A DNA stretch of 64,000 nt from Parvibaculum sp. (GTDB taxonomy: Bacteria; Pseudomonadota; Alphaproteobacteria; Parvibaculales; Parvibaculaceae): positions 310,001 to 374,000 of the forward strand of contig JAUSMV010000030.1 of the NCBI GenBank assembly GCA_030645235.1, given 5' to 3'. Below the pieces are notes generated by a model that ran no database searches, had not been told where the DNA came from, and worked only from the letters and a program-made list of their open reading frames with translations. How positions within the stretch are numbered: the stretch's first letter is position 1; the number at the start of each line of letters is the position of its first letter. Positions 9,502 through 18,074 of this stretch are shown piece after piece. The translations under genes were made by a program, and so were the position numbers.

Positions 9502-9924
9502 ATGGTGAAAACACCCGCAGGCAGGCTCGTCTCAGCTTTTGGCGACGTCGATAAAATGAAGGCGATGTATGCGCCGACGATTGAGTGGAGCCTGTCCGCC
9601 TCGTTACCCTTCCCGCGCCCGATGAAGGGCTTTGATGCAGTGGTGGCCTTCAACACCGGCGTCTGGAGCGACACTTATTTTCCGGATTGCAAAGTCGAAA
9701 TTCTCGATGAGATCGGCAATGACACTTTAAGCGCGGTGCGCTTCATCTATAGCGCGCGTTATCGGGCCAGTGGCGGTCCATATACGAATGAATATACGCT
9801 CTTTGCCCGCAGCGGTGCCGATGGCATTCACGAAGTCTTCGAGGCGCTCGACACGGCCGCCGTTCTCGACCAAATGAGCGGCGGCAAGGTCGGCGACACG
9901 TTCACGAAATTCCTCGCCCAATAA
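9502..9924 (+). CDS. SnoaL/NTF2-like small protein
   Basis: This 140-residue protein has the composition and spacing of the SnoaL-like NTF2 fold: an early helix DVDKMKAMYAPTIEWSL, a central MKGFDAVVAF and later beta strands such as SAVRFIYSARYRASGG and YTNEYTLFARSG. Members are small cone-shaped barrels acting as isomerases, hydrolases or binding proteins. The ATG follows GGAAG at a good distance. It lies 14 bases after the TetR stop, so it may be co-transcribed with it, and it ends at a strong terminator. No specific reaction can be assigned. Confidence 0.65.
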   Translation: MVKTPAGRLVSAFGDVDKMKAMYAPTIEWSLSASLPFPRPMKGFDAVVAFNTGVWSDTYFPDCKVEILDEIGNDTLSAVRFIYSARYRASGGPYTNEYTLFARSGADGIHEVFEALDTAAVLDQMSGGKVGDTFTKFLAQ

Positions 9925-9925
9925 A

Positions 9926-9955
9926 ACAAACCCCGGAGCTTGCCCCGGGGTTTGT
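9926..9955. terminator. strong bidirectional intrinsic terminator
   Basis: An 11-base perfect stem (ACAAACCCCGG, 9926-9936, with its complement at 9945-9955) and an 8-base loop lie between two convergent genes. A T-rich stretch follows on the minus strand and a shorter one on the plus strand. Confidence 0.85.
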
Positions 9956-9959
9956 GATT

Positions 9960-10874
9960 TCATTCCGCGACTTGTCTTACAGGGACGCTGCGGTCCATCG
10001 CTTTGGAAATAATCTCACCTGCCCCGATGATGGCGTGACGCGCTGCACCGAGCATAGGGTGGAAGAAATGCCAGACATGGATCATTTCCGGCCAGACCTG
10101 CAAATTGACTTCTACGTCGGCAGCACCCGCCACACTGGCAAGGCGCGTTGCATCGTCGAGCAATGTTTCAGCGGCACCCACCTGAATGAGCAGCGGCGCG
10201 ATACCTGCGAAATCGCCATAGAGCGGCGCGGCGAGCGGTGCGCGCGCGTTGCTGCCACTGAGATAGGCCGCGGCCATGCCGAGCAATCCGTCTTTCTGGA
10301 CCATCGGGTCGCGTGCGGCTTGCGTTGTCATGGAATTGCCCAGCGCTTCGAGATCAACCCAGGGCGAGATGCAGAAACCGCAAGCAGGTTGCTCAAGCCC
10401 TGCCGCTTTGATCGCAAGTAATGTGGCGACTGTCAGACCGCCGCCTGCGCTGTCACCGGCAATCGCGATATTGCCGGGTGCAAAACCCTGTGCGAGCAGG
10501 AACTTGTATCCGGCCAGCGCATCATCGACCGCAGCGGGGAACGGATGTTCAGGTGCCAAACGATAATCAAGTGACAAAGCGCGCGTACCGGCGGCGCGAC
10601 CAAGCTCGCTCACCAGATGGCGATGGCTCGCCACCGAGCCGATAACGTAGCCGCCGCCATGCACATACATGATGACGCGGTCCTTGGCCGCGTTGGGTGT
10701 CGATGACCATTCGGCGGCGACGCCGTTGGCGCTCACTTTTTCGAGCGTCACGTCGGCGGATGTCGGGAACACCTTACCGAGATCATCATAGGCCTGACGA
10801 AGTGCCGCCGTGTCTTGCGGAAAGTTGGCACCGGACAGGAACTCAAGTACCGCACCGATTTCGGGGTCTTTCAT
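9960..10874 (-). CDS. alpha/beta hydrolase, hormone-sensitive-lipase-like esterase
   Basis: 304 residues from the ATG that follows GGGAGAGAG. The oxyanion-hole motif HGGG at 72-75 and the nucleophile elbow GDSAGG (Ser142) define the HSL (family IV) esterases; DYRLAPEHPFPA at about 103-114 is also diagnostic. A C-terminal EMIHVWHFF contains the likely catalytic His. It hydrolyses carboxylic esters, probably short to medium chain. An in-frame upstream start at 10931 has no ribosome site and was not used. It stands alone or heads a unit after the isomerase gene. Confidence 0.9.
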   Translation of the reverse strand: MKDPEIGAVLEFLSGANFPQDTAALRQAYDDLGKVFPTSADVTLEKVSANGVAAEWSSTPNAAKDRVIMYVHGGGYVIGSVASHRHLVSELGRAAGTRALSLDYRLAPEHPFPAAVDDALAGYKFLLAQGFAPGNIAIAGDSAGGGLTVATLLAIKAAGLEQPACGFCISPWVDLEALGNSMTTQAARDPMVQKDGLLGMAAAYLSGSNARAPLAAPLYGDFAGIAPLLIQVGAAETLLDDATRLASVAGAADVEVNLQVWPEMIHVWHFFHPMLGAARHAIIGAGEIISKAMDRSVPVRQVAE

Positions 10875-10945
10875 GTCTCTCTCCCTGAGGTTGTTTAAGG
10901 AGAATGATAGACAATCGGCCCCCGTCGGCAACCGGTCTTTGAGCC

Positions 10946-11563
10946 TCAGGCGGCCTTTACCTTCTCAATTTCTTCTTCCACATCGCGCAACCGGTCTTTA
11001 CCGAAGAAAATCTCGCTACCGACAAAGAAGGTTGGCGCACCGAACGCCCCGCGTTCGACGGATGCCGTGGTGTTCGCCATCAGCTTGTCTTTGACGTCCT
11101 GATCCTGAATACGGGCGAGGAAATGCGCGCCGTCCAAACCACTGGCATCAAGCTCGGTGCGGATCACGTCGGCGTCATCCATCTTTTTGGAATTTTCCCA
11201 CATGGCGCGGAAAACCACGTCGAGATATTTCGGCAGGTTGCCCTCCATCTGCGCGACGACAGCGCCGCGCATGATCTGCACGGTGTTCACAGGAAAATGC
11301 GAATTGAATTTGAATTTGTCGAGCTTGTGCTTGGCGATAAAGCGCTGCATCTCCAGCGCCTCATATTGCGGTTTGTTTTTGATATTGCCGAAGGCGATCA
11401 TGGGCGGTTGATTGCCGGTGAGCTTGAACACGCCGCCAAGCAGCATCGGCACATAGTCAAACGCGATACCCGTGCGCTTTTCAATCTCAGGAAGAACTTT
11501 CCACGCCAGATAAGAATTCGGGCTGCCGAAATCGAAGTGGTGTTCCACTTTTACATTTGCCAT
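10946..11563 (-). CDS. 2-hydroxychromene-2-carboxylate isomerase / kappa-class GST-like protein
   Basis: 205 residues, DsbA/thioredoxin fold. The N-terminus HHFDFGSPNSYLAWKVLPEIEKRTG carries the Ser active-site region typical of HCCA isomerase and kappa GST, and the C-terminal ERGAFGAPTFFVGSEIFFGKDRL is the family's cis-Pro and substrate segment. The enzyme normally isomerises aromatic degradation intermediates with glutathione. The ATG at 11563 overlaps the SDR stop by one base (TAATG) and is correctly spaced from GGGGAG; an ATG six bases earlier is too close to it. Physical coupling to the SDR suggests a shared pathway. Confidence 0.85.
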   Translation of the reverse strand: MANVKVEHHFDFGSPNSYLAWKVLPEIEKRTGIAFDYVPMLLGGVFKLTGNQPPMIAFGNIKNKPQYEALEMQRFIAKHKLDKFKFNSHFPVNTVQIMRGAVVAQMEGNLPKYLDVVFRAMWENSKKMDDADVIRTELDASGLDGAHFLARIQDQDVKDKLMANTTASVERGAFGAPTFFVGSEIFFGKDRLRDVEEEIEKVKAA

Positions 11564-12309
11564 TACCATTGCTCCCCGTAAGGCCTGATATCGAGTTCAT
11601 GTGTCCATGCATCGCGCGTCTGCGTGTGCAGCATCCAGTAGGTGTCGGCGATGGATGACGGATTCATCAGGCGATCCGGCGGAATATTGGCCGCTGCTTC
11701 CTCGCCTTGCGCCGCTTTGATGCGATCACGCACAAAAGCCGTATCGACGCCCGCATCAATGATGAGGTGAGCGACATGGATGTTTTGCGGCCCAAGCTCG
11801 CGCGCCATGCTTTGCGCGACAGCGCGCAGGCCGAATTTGGCGGAGGCAAAGGCGGCGTAGCCGATACCGCCACGCAGGCTTGCTGTCGCGCCCGTCAGGA
11901 AAATAGAGCCCTGCCCGCGCGGCACCATCAATCGCGCAGCTTCGCGGCCCGCGAGGAAACCTGAGTAACATGCCATCTCCCAGACTTTGCGGAAGACGCG
12001 CTCGGTCGTGTCAAGCAGCGGAAAATTGACGTTCGCACCGACATTAAAAATACAAACCTCAAGCGGCGCGAAAGCGTCGGCCTCGGCGAGGAAGGCTGTG
12101 ACTTCATCTTCCTTGCGTGCATCAAGGCCACGCGCTTCGCAGGCACCGCCCGCCGCTTCAATTTCAGATTTCAGTGTCTGGAGCTTGTCCGCCGTACGGC
12201 GTCCGGCAAAAACGGTATAGCCTTCAGCGGCAAAACGCTTGGCGATGGCGCCGCCGATATAGTCACCGGCGCCGATAACGGCAACGGTTGCATTTCGTTT
12301 GGCCGCCAT
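11563..12309 (-). CDS. atypical SDR family protein, catalytic Tyr apparently replaced by Phe
   Basis: 248 residues from the ATG behind GGAGGAAACAGC. A Rossmann start VAVIGAGDYIGGAIAKRF is clear and FNVGANVNF takes the place of NNAG. At the active-site position the segment reads FASAK instead of YxxxK, with an unrelated Tyr four residues earlier, so the usual proton donor seems to be lost. It is translationally coupled to the HCCA-isomerase-like gene downstream. It may bind NAD(P) and act as a partner or on an unusual substrate; function is open. Confidence 0.8.
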   Translation of the reverse strand: MAAKRNATVAVIGAGDYIGGAIAKRFAAEGYTVFAGRRTADKLQTLKSEIEAAGGACEARGLDARKEDEVTAFLAEADAFAPLEVCIFNVGANVNFPLLDTTERVFRKVWEMACYSGFLAGREAARLMVPRGQGSIFLTGATASLRGGIGYAAFASAKFGLRAVAQSMARELGPQNIHVAHLIIDAGVDTAFVRDRIKAAQGEEAAANIPPDRLMNPSSIADTYWMLHTQTRDAWTHELDIRPYGEQW

Positions 12310-12434
12310 GCTGTTTCCTCCGCTTTGGACTTGCGCCATATATAAGTTCTAAAAAGGAACCTTGTCAACCGGATAGGCGCAGGGTGCGACTCTGCATAAG
12401 TTTCAGGGCCATACATCATTGAAGGAGCAAGCTG

Positions 12435-12905
12435 ATGAACGAATGGAACCTGCCATGGGCAGGCGGCTGCCGCTGCGGACAATTGCGCTTCAAAGTTACG
12501 GCACCTCCCCTTATCACGATGGCCTGCCATTGCGTCGGCTGCCAGAAAATGACGGCAAGCGCCTATTCACTGAGCGTGCTCATCTCGCATGAAGGATTTG
12601 AGATCACCAAAGGCGAGCCCGTTATCGGCGGTATGCATGCCAAACCCGTTCACTATTTCTGCGCCCATTGCATGAGCTGGGTCTTCACGCGGTTCGACGA
12701 GACGTCACCCTTCATGAATCTCCGCGCGACGATGCTTGATGATGCGACATGGTTTGAACCCTTTATCGAATCCTGCTGGCCCGAACGTCTGCCCTGGGTG
12801 ACAACACCAGCCGTTCATCGTTACGACACGTTCCCCACGATGGAAGATTATCCGGCCCTCATTCAGGAATTTGCCGAAAAGGGAAAACGCCCGAACCCGC
12901 GTTAG
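12435..12905 (+). CDS. GFA/CENP-V family zinc protein
   Basis: 156 residues with GGAGC before the ATG. The zinc ligands of the GFA fold are in order: CRCGQLRF near residue 11, CHCVGC near 31 and FCAHCMSW near 76. The family includes glutathione-dependent formaldehyde-activating enzyme, but most members have no proven activity. The gene ends with a 4-base overlap of the convergent gene that follows. Confidence 0.85.
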   Translation: MNEWNLPWAGGCRCGQLRFKVTAPPLITMACHCVGCQKMTASAYSLSVLISHEGFEITKGEPVIGGMHAKPVHYFCAHCMSWVFTRFDETSPFMNLRATMLDDATWFEPFIESCWPERLPWVTTPAVHRYDTFPTMEDYPALIQEFAEKGKRPNPR

Positions 12906-13927
12906 CCCGTGATCCGCCACTCGATGCCATCGCCTGTCCGCTTCGTTATCAGCGTCAGACGCCGGTTGTGAACGGCGAGTGCACCCTCCCACAGCCGGTT
13001 CCATGCTTCAAAAGCAGCATCGTGCGGATTGATCCCGTCCATCAGCCGCCAGCCGGTCTGATGCAGCACAACAGCACCGCCACCTGATGCAATCTCGATG
13101 GTCTCGCCCTGCGCCGCTGCAAGCGCGCTGAGATATGTCGCAAAAGCTTGCGCACTCCCCGCTTCGACACCAAGCAGCGAGGCCGTTTCGTCATAAAGCT
13201 GCATGCCGATGAGGCGCGCAGCATGGCCAAGATGCTTGGCCGTTTCGTCAGGACCAAACAAGGCGAGCATCGTGGGCACGAGCGAGCGCACATATTCCAT
13301 CGCATAGGCGCGTTCGACTTTTTTTAAGCGCTCTTCCGGCCAATCGACCATATCAAGTTTGGGCGCTTTGGCGGGGTCATAGTCCGGCGTCGGTTCATCG
13401 TAAGCAAAGCGCACGCGCTCGCGCTCGGAAATCTCGTGACCATGGTCGTAGTAATAACCTTCAAGGCCCGACGAGCCGTCGACCGTTTGGCCGGTACAGA
13501 CAAAACCCAAGCGGTTATTGCCGAGCGACACGCCATTGTGGCCGTGCCAGCCATGCAACATGCCGGCATTGACGTGGGAGGGGATGCCGCAGATCGCAGC
13601 GCCCTGCCAGATCCAGCGCGGCGGCGGATAGCGCACCCATGCCTTGCGATCACTCTCCGCAAAATATTCGGTCTTCACGCCGCCAAGCGCGTTGGAAAAA
13701 TAATGATACTGCGCGCAAGCCACAGCGTCGGGCAAACCATCAAGGCCAAGCTTTTTCAGGCCGGGCAAAAACTTCTCAAGATGCTGCCTGCGAAAATGCC
13801 CTTCAACAAATTGCGCTGCCGCATCAGCGCTTTTTCGTGTGACGAGCGTCAGCACGAGGCCGGTCATCAAAGCATTGTAGAGCTTCGATATGGCTTTATA
13901 GCCCGCAAGCGACGGCGCGACACTCAT
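12902..13927 (-). CDS. conserved hypothetical protein, about 341 residues
   Basis: I do not recognise the family. The protein is soluble, without a signal peptide, and rich in aromatic and His residues in the middle (AQYHYFSNALGG, AGMLHGWHGHNG, GYYYDHGHE), which might form a metal or lipid site. It starts with a 4-base overlap (ATGA) of the upstream alpha/beta hydrolase gene, so the two are translationally coupled and probably act in the same process. Its end overlaps the convergent GFA gene by 4 bases. No function is claimed. Confidence 0.7.
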   Translation of the reverse strand: MSVAPSLAGYKAISKLYNALMTGLVLTLVTRKSADAAAQFVEGHFRRQHLEKFLPGLKKLGLDGLPDAVACAQYHYFSNALGGVKTEYFAESDRKAWVRYPPPRWIWQGAAICGIPSHVNAGMLHGWHGHNGVSLGNNRLGFVCTGQTVDGSSGLEGYYYDHGHEISERERVRFAYDEPTPDYDPAKAPKLDMVDWPEERLKKVERAYAMEYVRSLVPTMLALFGPDETAKHLGHAARLIGMQLYDETASLLGVEAGSAQAFATYLSALAAAQGETIEIASGGGAVVLHQTGWRLMDGINPHDAAFEAWNRLWEGALAVHNRRLTLITKRTGDGIEWRITG

Positions 13928-14805
13928 GCCGAAATGCCTTCAATGAACTTGCGCAAATTGGCGACAACCTCATTGCGGTTCGTCTCGTTGATCATTTCGT
14001 GACGACCGCCTTTGTAAAAGTCCTTACTCACCTTAAGACCGCGCGCGGCATAGCGATCAACCAGCACATTCAAAAACGCAAGATCGGGACCGCCGACCGG
14101 ATCTTTATCACCTGAGAAAAAATAGACCGGCAGGTCGGCACGGATTTTCTTCAGCGCCCCGTCTTCCGCCGTCGGCAGCAGAGCCACAACCATCGAACCC
14201 ATCGAGTCCGGCGTCACAGAAAACCCGCACATTGGATCGGCGACATAGGCATCGACTTCCGCTTCGTCGCGGCTCAGCCAATCGAAAGGCGTGCGTGCAG
14301 GCTCAAAGGCACCGTTAAACGCATCGAGCGCCGGTGCATCAGGATCGGCGGGCAGGACTTTCACAATCTCATCCATCGCCGACGAGCCGGAGATCACCAA
14401 CCCGTCAATCTCATGTGAATGGTCGATGACATAAAGCTGTGCCGCGAATGATCCCATGCTGTGCCCCAACAGGATCACCGGCACATCCGGATTTTCTTCG
14501 CGTGCGATAGCTGTCAGCAAAGCCATGTCGCTCACAAGCGCGGGGAAACCGCTTGCGCCGAAATCACCATAGTGAGCAGGTGTCGGCGCAGTTGCGCCAT
14601 GCCCCCGATGATCATTGGCATAGATCACAATCCCCGCATCCATCAGGGCTTCGAGCTTTGACTTATAGCGCAATGAATGTTCGCCCATGCCGTGAGCGAT
14701 TTGCAGCACAGCGCGCACCGGCACCGGCTTTGACCAACGCCACGCCGCAACAGAATGACCGTCTGCGCCCTTGAACCGGAATGCTTTTTCTGTGATGCCG
14801 CTCAT
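13924..14805 (-). CDS. alpha/beta hydrolase, monoacylglycerol-lipase / lysophospholipase-like
   Basis: 293 residues. The motif HGMGEHSLRY near 39-47 with YANDHRGHG at 62-70 is the hallmark of the serine aminopeptidase S33 / PldB / monoglyceride lipase group. The nucleophile is Ser116 in GHSMGS, and GGRHEMINE near the C-terminus carries the catalytic His. It has no signal peptide, so it is cytoplasmic. It probably releases fatty acid from mono-acyl lipids and feeds the nearby acyl-CoA genes; the latter point is inference. Confidence 0.88.
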   Translation of the reverse strand: MSGITEKAFRFKGADGHSVAAWRWSKPVPVRAVLQIAHGMGEHSLRYKSKLEALMDAGIVIYANDHRGHGATAPTPAHYGDFGASGFPALVSDMALLTAIAREENPDVPVILLGHSMGSFAAQLYVIDHSHEIDGLVISGSSAMDEIVKVLPADPDAPALDAFNGAFEPARTPFDWLSRDEAEVDAYVADPMCGFSVTPDSMGSMVVALLPTAEDGALKKIRADLPVYFFSGDKDPVGGPDLAFLNVLVDRYAARGLKVSKDFYKGGRHEMINETNRNEVVANLRKFIEGISA

Positions 14806-14866
14806 GCGCGTTTCCCCGTTTGTTTTTCTCTATTCTCCACTCCCCATCGGGAATGGCAAGGCTGCT

Positions 14867-15319
14867 TCAGCGCTTGCGTAAGCGCGCCTGAATTGTATCT
14901 TCCAGTGCGCGCAAAAAGCGTGAGCGATCCTCTTTCGTAAAAGGCGGATTAGTGCCTTTGACGTCCCCTGCCTCACGTAATTGTTGCATCAGGTCGCGCA
15001 TGGCGAGCGCCATGCCGATGCCCTCTTGCGTGAAGGGCTTGCCGTTGGAATGGAGCGCGGACGCCTGCCGTTCAATGCAGCGCGCGGCGAGAGGAATGTC
15101 AGCCGTAATGCAGATGTCTCCGGGCTGAATATGCGCGTCGATCCAATCGTCAGCGGCGTCCGGCGTTTGCGGCACGATCACCTGCTGCACCATCGGGTTG
15201 CGGCTCGGCCGCATGCCGCTATTGCTGACAATATGGACTTTGAGATTGTGCCGCTCGGCCACGCGCAACACCTCGTCTTTGACGGGGCAGGCATCGGCAT
15301 CGACAAAAATTTCGGGCAT
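14867..15319 (-). CDS. YaiI/YqxD (DUF188) family protein
   Basis: 150 residues and full length. The N-terminus IFVDADACPVKDEV and the central SNSGM..P...M, DAADDWI, GDICITADIPLA and LHSNGKPFTQEGIG are the family signature. The Asp-rich pattern resembles PIN-like nucleases, but no reaction has been established for the family. A Met two codons earlier is an alternative start. It is divergent from the DUF1295 gene. Confidence 0.9.
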   Translation of the reverse strand: MPEIFVDADACPVKDEVLRVAERHNLKVHIVSNSGMRPSRNPMVQQVIVPQTPDAADDWIDAHIQPGDICITADIPLAARCIERQASALHSNGKPFTQEGIGMALAMRDLMQQLREAGDVKGTNPPFTKEDRSRFLRALEDTIQARLRKR

Positions 15320-15427
15320 TTCCACTCCGCGTCCTCACTATCGCCGTTGTTCGCCTTGACGGGAGCAACGAGCGACAACCTAATACGCTCAGACAAAATT
15401 AGAAACTCAGGCGATCCGGAGGGCCAA

Positions 15428-16222
15428 ATGGTACTCGAAACCATCAGTGTTGAAATGCTGCTGCTTTATAATCTGGCAGCGGTCATGGCCATGATGCTCG
15501 TGCTCTGGGGCATCAGCCTTGTGCTCGGCGATGTCAGCTTCATTGACAGTTTCTGGGCCCTTGGTTTTGTCCTTGTCGTCTGCGTTACGCAAATGCTCTT
15601 TCCTTTTGGCGGCGCGCATCAAAGCCTGCTGACGACGCTGGTGGTTGTTTGGGGGTTGCGCCTCGGCATTTATCTTTTCGCCCGCTGGCTCCGCGAGGGA
15701 CCTGACGGGCGCTATGTCGCCATGCGCAACAAGGCCAAAGGCAATCCGCATCTTATGACTCTGACCAAAGTGTTCGGCTTGCAGGGCGTGCTGATGTGGC
15801 TTGTTTCGCTGCCCGTTCAGTTGGGCGCTTACGGCGCGACCGGCGATCTCGGCGTGCTCGCGCTCATCGGTGCTGCGCTTGCCGTCATCGGTATCGCCTT
15901 TGAGAGTATCGGCGATTGGCAGCTCATGCGCTTCAAGTCCGACGCCGCCAATAAGGGTCAGGTGCTCGACACAGGTCTGTGGCGTTACACGCGTCACCCG
16001 AATTATTTTGGCGATCTGTGTTTCTGGTGGGGTGCCTATCTCATCGCCTGCGAAGCGCCCTATGGCTGGATGAGCCTGCCCGGACCCTTGATGATGAGTT
16101 TCCTCCTCATCAAATGGAGCGGTGCCGCCCTGCTTGAGCGTCGCGTGCAGCGCTCACGTCCCGCCTATGCCGATTATATGCGCCGCACGAGCGCGTTCCT
16201 GCCCTGGCCGCCAAAGGGTTAG
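15428..16222 (+). CDS. DUF1295 membrane protein, steroid 5-alpha-reductase-like
   Basis: 264 residues from an ATG behind GGAGGG. There are six or seven hydrophobic segments, starting LLLYNLAAVMAMMLVLWG. The signature GLWRYTRHPNYFGDLCFWWG in the C-terminal third is shared with steroid 5-alpha-reductases and isoprenylcysteine methyltransferases, where it binds the cofactor. It acts in the inner membrane, presumably on a lipid or isoprenoid. The substrate is unknown. Confidence 0.85.
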   Translation: MVLETISVEMLLLYNLAAVMAMMLVLWGISLVLGDVSFIDSFWALGFVLVVCVTQMLFPFGGAHQSLLTTLVVVWGLRLGIYLFARWLREGPDGRYVAMRNKAKGNPHLMTLTKVFGLQGVLMWLVSLPVQLGAYGATGDLGVLALIGAALAVIGIAFESIGDWQLMRFKSDAANKGQVLDTGLWRYTRHPNYFGDLCFWWGAYLIACEAPYGWMSLPGPLMMSFLLIKWSGAALLERRVQRSRPAYADYMRRTSAFLPWPPKG

Positions 16223-16224
16223 CG

Positions 16225-17046
16225 CTACTTTCCGCCTGCCCGCGTGTCCGATTGCCGCTGCAACAGACCACCTGCGAAGATCACACCGACGGCAACGGCA
16301 AACACAATGATGGTTGCAAGCGCATTGACTTCGGGATTGATGCCGAGACGCACCTTGGAAAAAATCACCATGGGCAGCGTTGTGGCGCTCGGGCCGGAGG
16401 CAAAGCTTGCGATCACGAGATCGTCGAAGGACAGGATGAAGGCGAGCAACCAACCCGCCACCAGCGAGGGCGCAATCATGGGCAATGTCACGGTACGGAA
16501 CACCGTGAAGGGTCCGGCGCCAAGATCGAAGGCCGCTTCCTCGAATGAGCGATCCAGTCCGGCGAGGCGCGATTGCACGACAATCGCGACATAGGCGGAT
16601 GAGAACGTGACATGGGCGATGATGATCGTCATGACGCCGCGTTGCGCCGGCCAGCCGATGAGATTTTGCAGCGACACAAACAACATCAGGATGGAGAGGC
16701 CGAGGATCACATCGGGCAGCACGAGGCGCGACGAGATCGACTGGATCATAATCGCGCGCCCGCGAAACCGGCCATAGCGCACCAGCGCATAGGCAGCCAT
16801 TGTGCCGATGACAACAGACAGGCAGGCATTGATCGAGGCGATCTTGAAGCTGAGATAGGCAGCGCCAAGGATCTGCTCATCATGCATCAGCTCGAAATAC
16901 CATTTCGTTGAGAAGCCGCCCCAGACGGTCACGAGCTTAGAGGCATTGAACGAGAAAATGATAAGCATGATGATCGGCGCGTAGAGAAACGTGAAGCCGA
17001 ATAACAGGCAGGCGATGATGAAGGGCGAGAGACCTGTCTTTTTCAT
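16225..17046 (-). CDS. potI: polyamine-type ABC transporter permease (PotC/PotI)
   Basis: 273 residues with six membrane segments. The cytoplasmic EAA loop that docks on the ATPase reads EEAAFDLGAGPFTVFRTVTLP. The N-terminus and length match PotC/PotI of spermidine/putrescine importers. The ATG shares a base with the upstream permease stop (TAATG). No ATP-binding gene follows; the next gene (DUF1295) faces it, ending three bases away. Confidence 0.88.
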   Translation of the reverse strand: MKKTGLSPFIIACLLFGFTFLYAPIIMLIIFSFNASKLVTVWGGFSTKWYFELMHDEQILGAAYLSFKIASINACLSVVIGTMAAYALVRYGRFRGRAIMIQSISSRLVLPDVILGLSILMLFVSLQNLIGWPAQRGVMTIIIAHVTFSSAYVAIVVQSRLAGLDRSFEEAAFDLGAGPFTVFRTVTLPMIAPSLVAGWLLAFILSFDDLVIASFASGPSATTLPMVIFSKVRLGINPEVNALATIIVFAVAVGVIFAGGLLQRQSDTRAGGK

Positions 17047-17993
17047 TATCTTGTCTCCGTCCGTGCCTGAAAATGTTGATAGAGCATGATGGGCACCACC
17101 AGGAACATCATCAGCGTCACGGCAACGGCTGACGCGACAGGCCAGGCCTGATTGCTGAAGAACTCATCCCAGATGACGCGGCCGATCATGGTCACGCCTG
17201 TGCCGCCGAGCAGCGAGGGAATGACAAACTCACCAACGGCGGGAATGAACACAAGCATCGCACCGGCAATGACACCGGGCAGCGACAGCGGCAGCGTGAT
17301 GGACAAAAAGGCACGCGCCTTCGATGCGCCAAGATCGCTTGCGGCTTCCAGCAACGTAAAATCGAGGCGCGACAGCGAGGCATAAAGCGGCAGAAGCATG
17401 AAGGGCAGATAGGAATAGACGATGCCGACATAGACCGAGAAGGCATTGTTCATCATCGGCAACGGATCATCGATAATGCCGAGCGTCAGCAGCACATTGT
17501 TGATGACGCCATTGGTCTTGAGAAGGCCGATCCAGGCATAGACGCGCAGCAGCAGTGATGTCCAGAACGGCAGCACGATGAGGAGAAGCAGCGGATTGCG
17601 CCAGCTCTCAGGCGCGCGTGCGACACCATAGGCCATCGGATAGGCGATGAGTGTGCAGATGCAGGTCGAGAAGAAAGCGATTTGCACCGAGTTGAAATAG
17701 GCTTTGATGTAGAGACTGTCCGAGAACATGTACTGGTAGTTCGACCAGTCGATATGCAGGCCCGGCAGGAACGAACCGTCTGTCCATACAAACAAGGGCG
17801 AGAATGGCGGAATCGCGATCAGCTGTGTGGCAAAGCTGATTTTCAGGACGATCAGGAATGGCAGAAGAAAGAAAACCATCAGCCAGATGAGGGGTACACC
17901 GATGACGATACGACGCCCCGTGATACCTATGCGCGCCAACCCGCCCATGATCTGTTCGGCGAGCGATGCTCTCTGCACTTGCACATCTGTCAC
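17046..17993 (-). CDS. potH: polyamine-type ABC transporter permease (PotB/PotH)
   Basis: 315 residues, six membrane helices after a cytoplasmic lead; the EAA loop is LLEAASDLGASKARAFLSITLP followed by GVIAGAMLVFIPAVGEFVIP, typical for PotB/PotH. It forms the channel with the PotI-like partner it overlaps by one base. The start lies 82 bases after the binding-protein stop, separated by a terminator-like hairpin that probably lowers its expression relative to the binding protein. Confidence 0.88.
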   Translation of the reverse strand: MTDVQVQRASLAEQIMGGLARIGITGRRIVIGVPLIWLMVFFLLPFLIVLKISFATQLIAIPPFSPLFVWTDGSFLPGLHIDWSNYQYMFSDSLYIKAYFNSVQIAFFSTCICTLIAYPMAYGVARAPESWRNPLLLLIVLPFWTSLLLRVYAWIGLLKTNGVINNVLLTLGIIDDPLPMMNNAFSVYVGIVYSYLPFMLLPLYASLSRLDFTLLEAASDLGASKARAFLSITLPLSLPGVIAGAMLVFIPAVGEFVIPSLLGGTGVTMIGRVIWDEFFSNQAWPVASAVAVTLMMFLVVPIMLYQHFQARTETR

Positions 17994-18030
17994 TCTATAA
18001 CCCCACCCGCTTGCTACGCTTTATCACTTT

Positions 18031-18065
18031 AGAAAAATGGCCCCGGAACTTTTGTTCCGGGGCCA
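18031..18065 (-). terminator. intercistronic hairpin between binding protein and permease genes
   Basis: On the minus strand a 12-base perfect stem (18054-18065 with 18038-18049) and a TTTT/AAAA loop are followed by TTTTTCT. It lies right after the potF-like stop and before potH, so it should attenuate read-through and protect the upstream message, giving more binding protein than permease. Confidence 0.8.
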
Positions 18066-18074
18066 CCTCATCAA

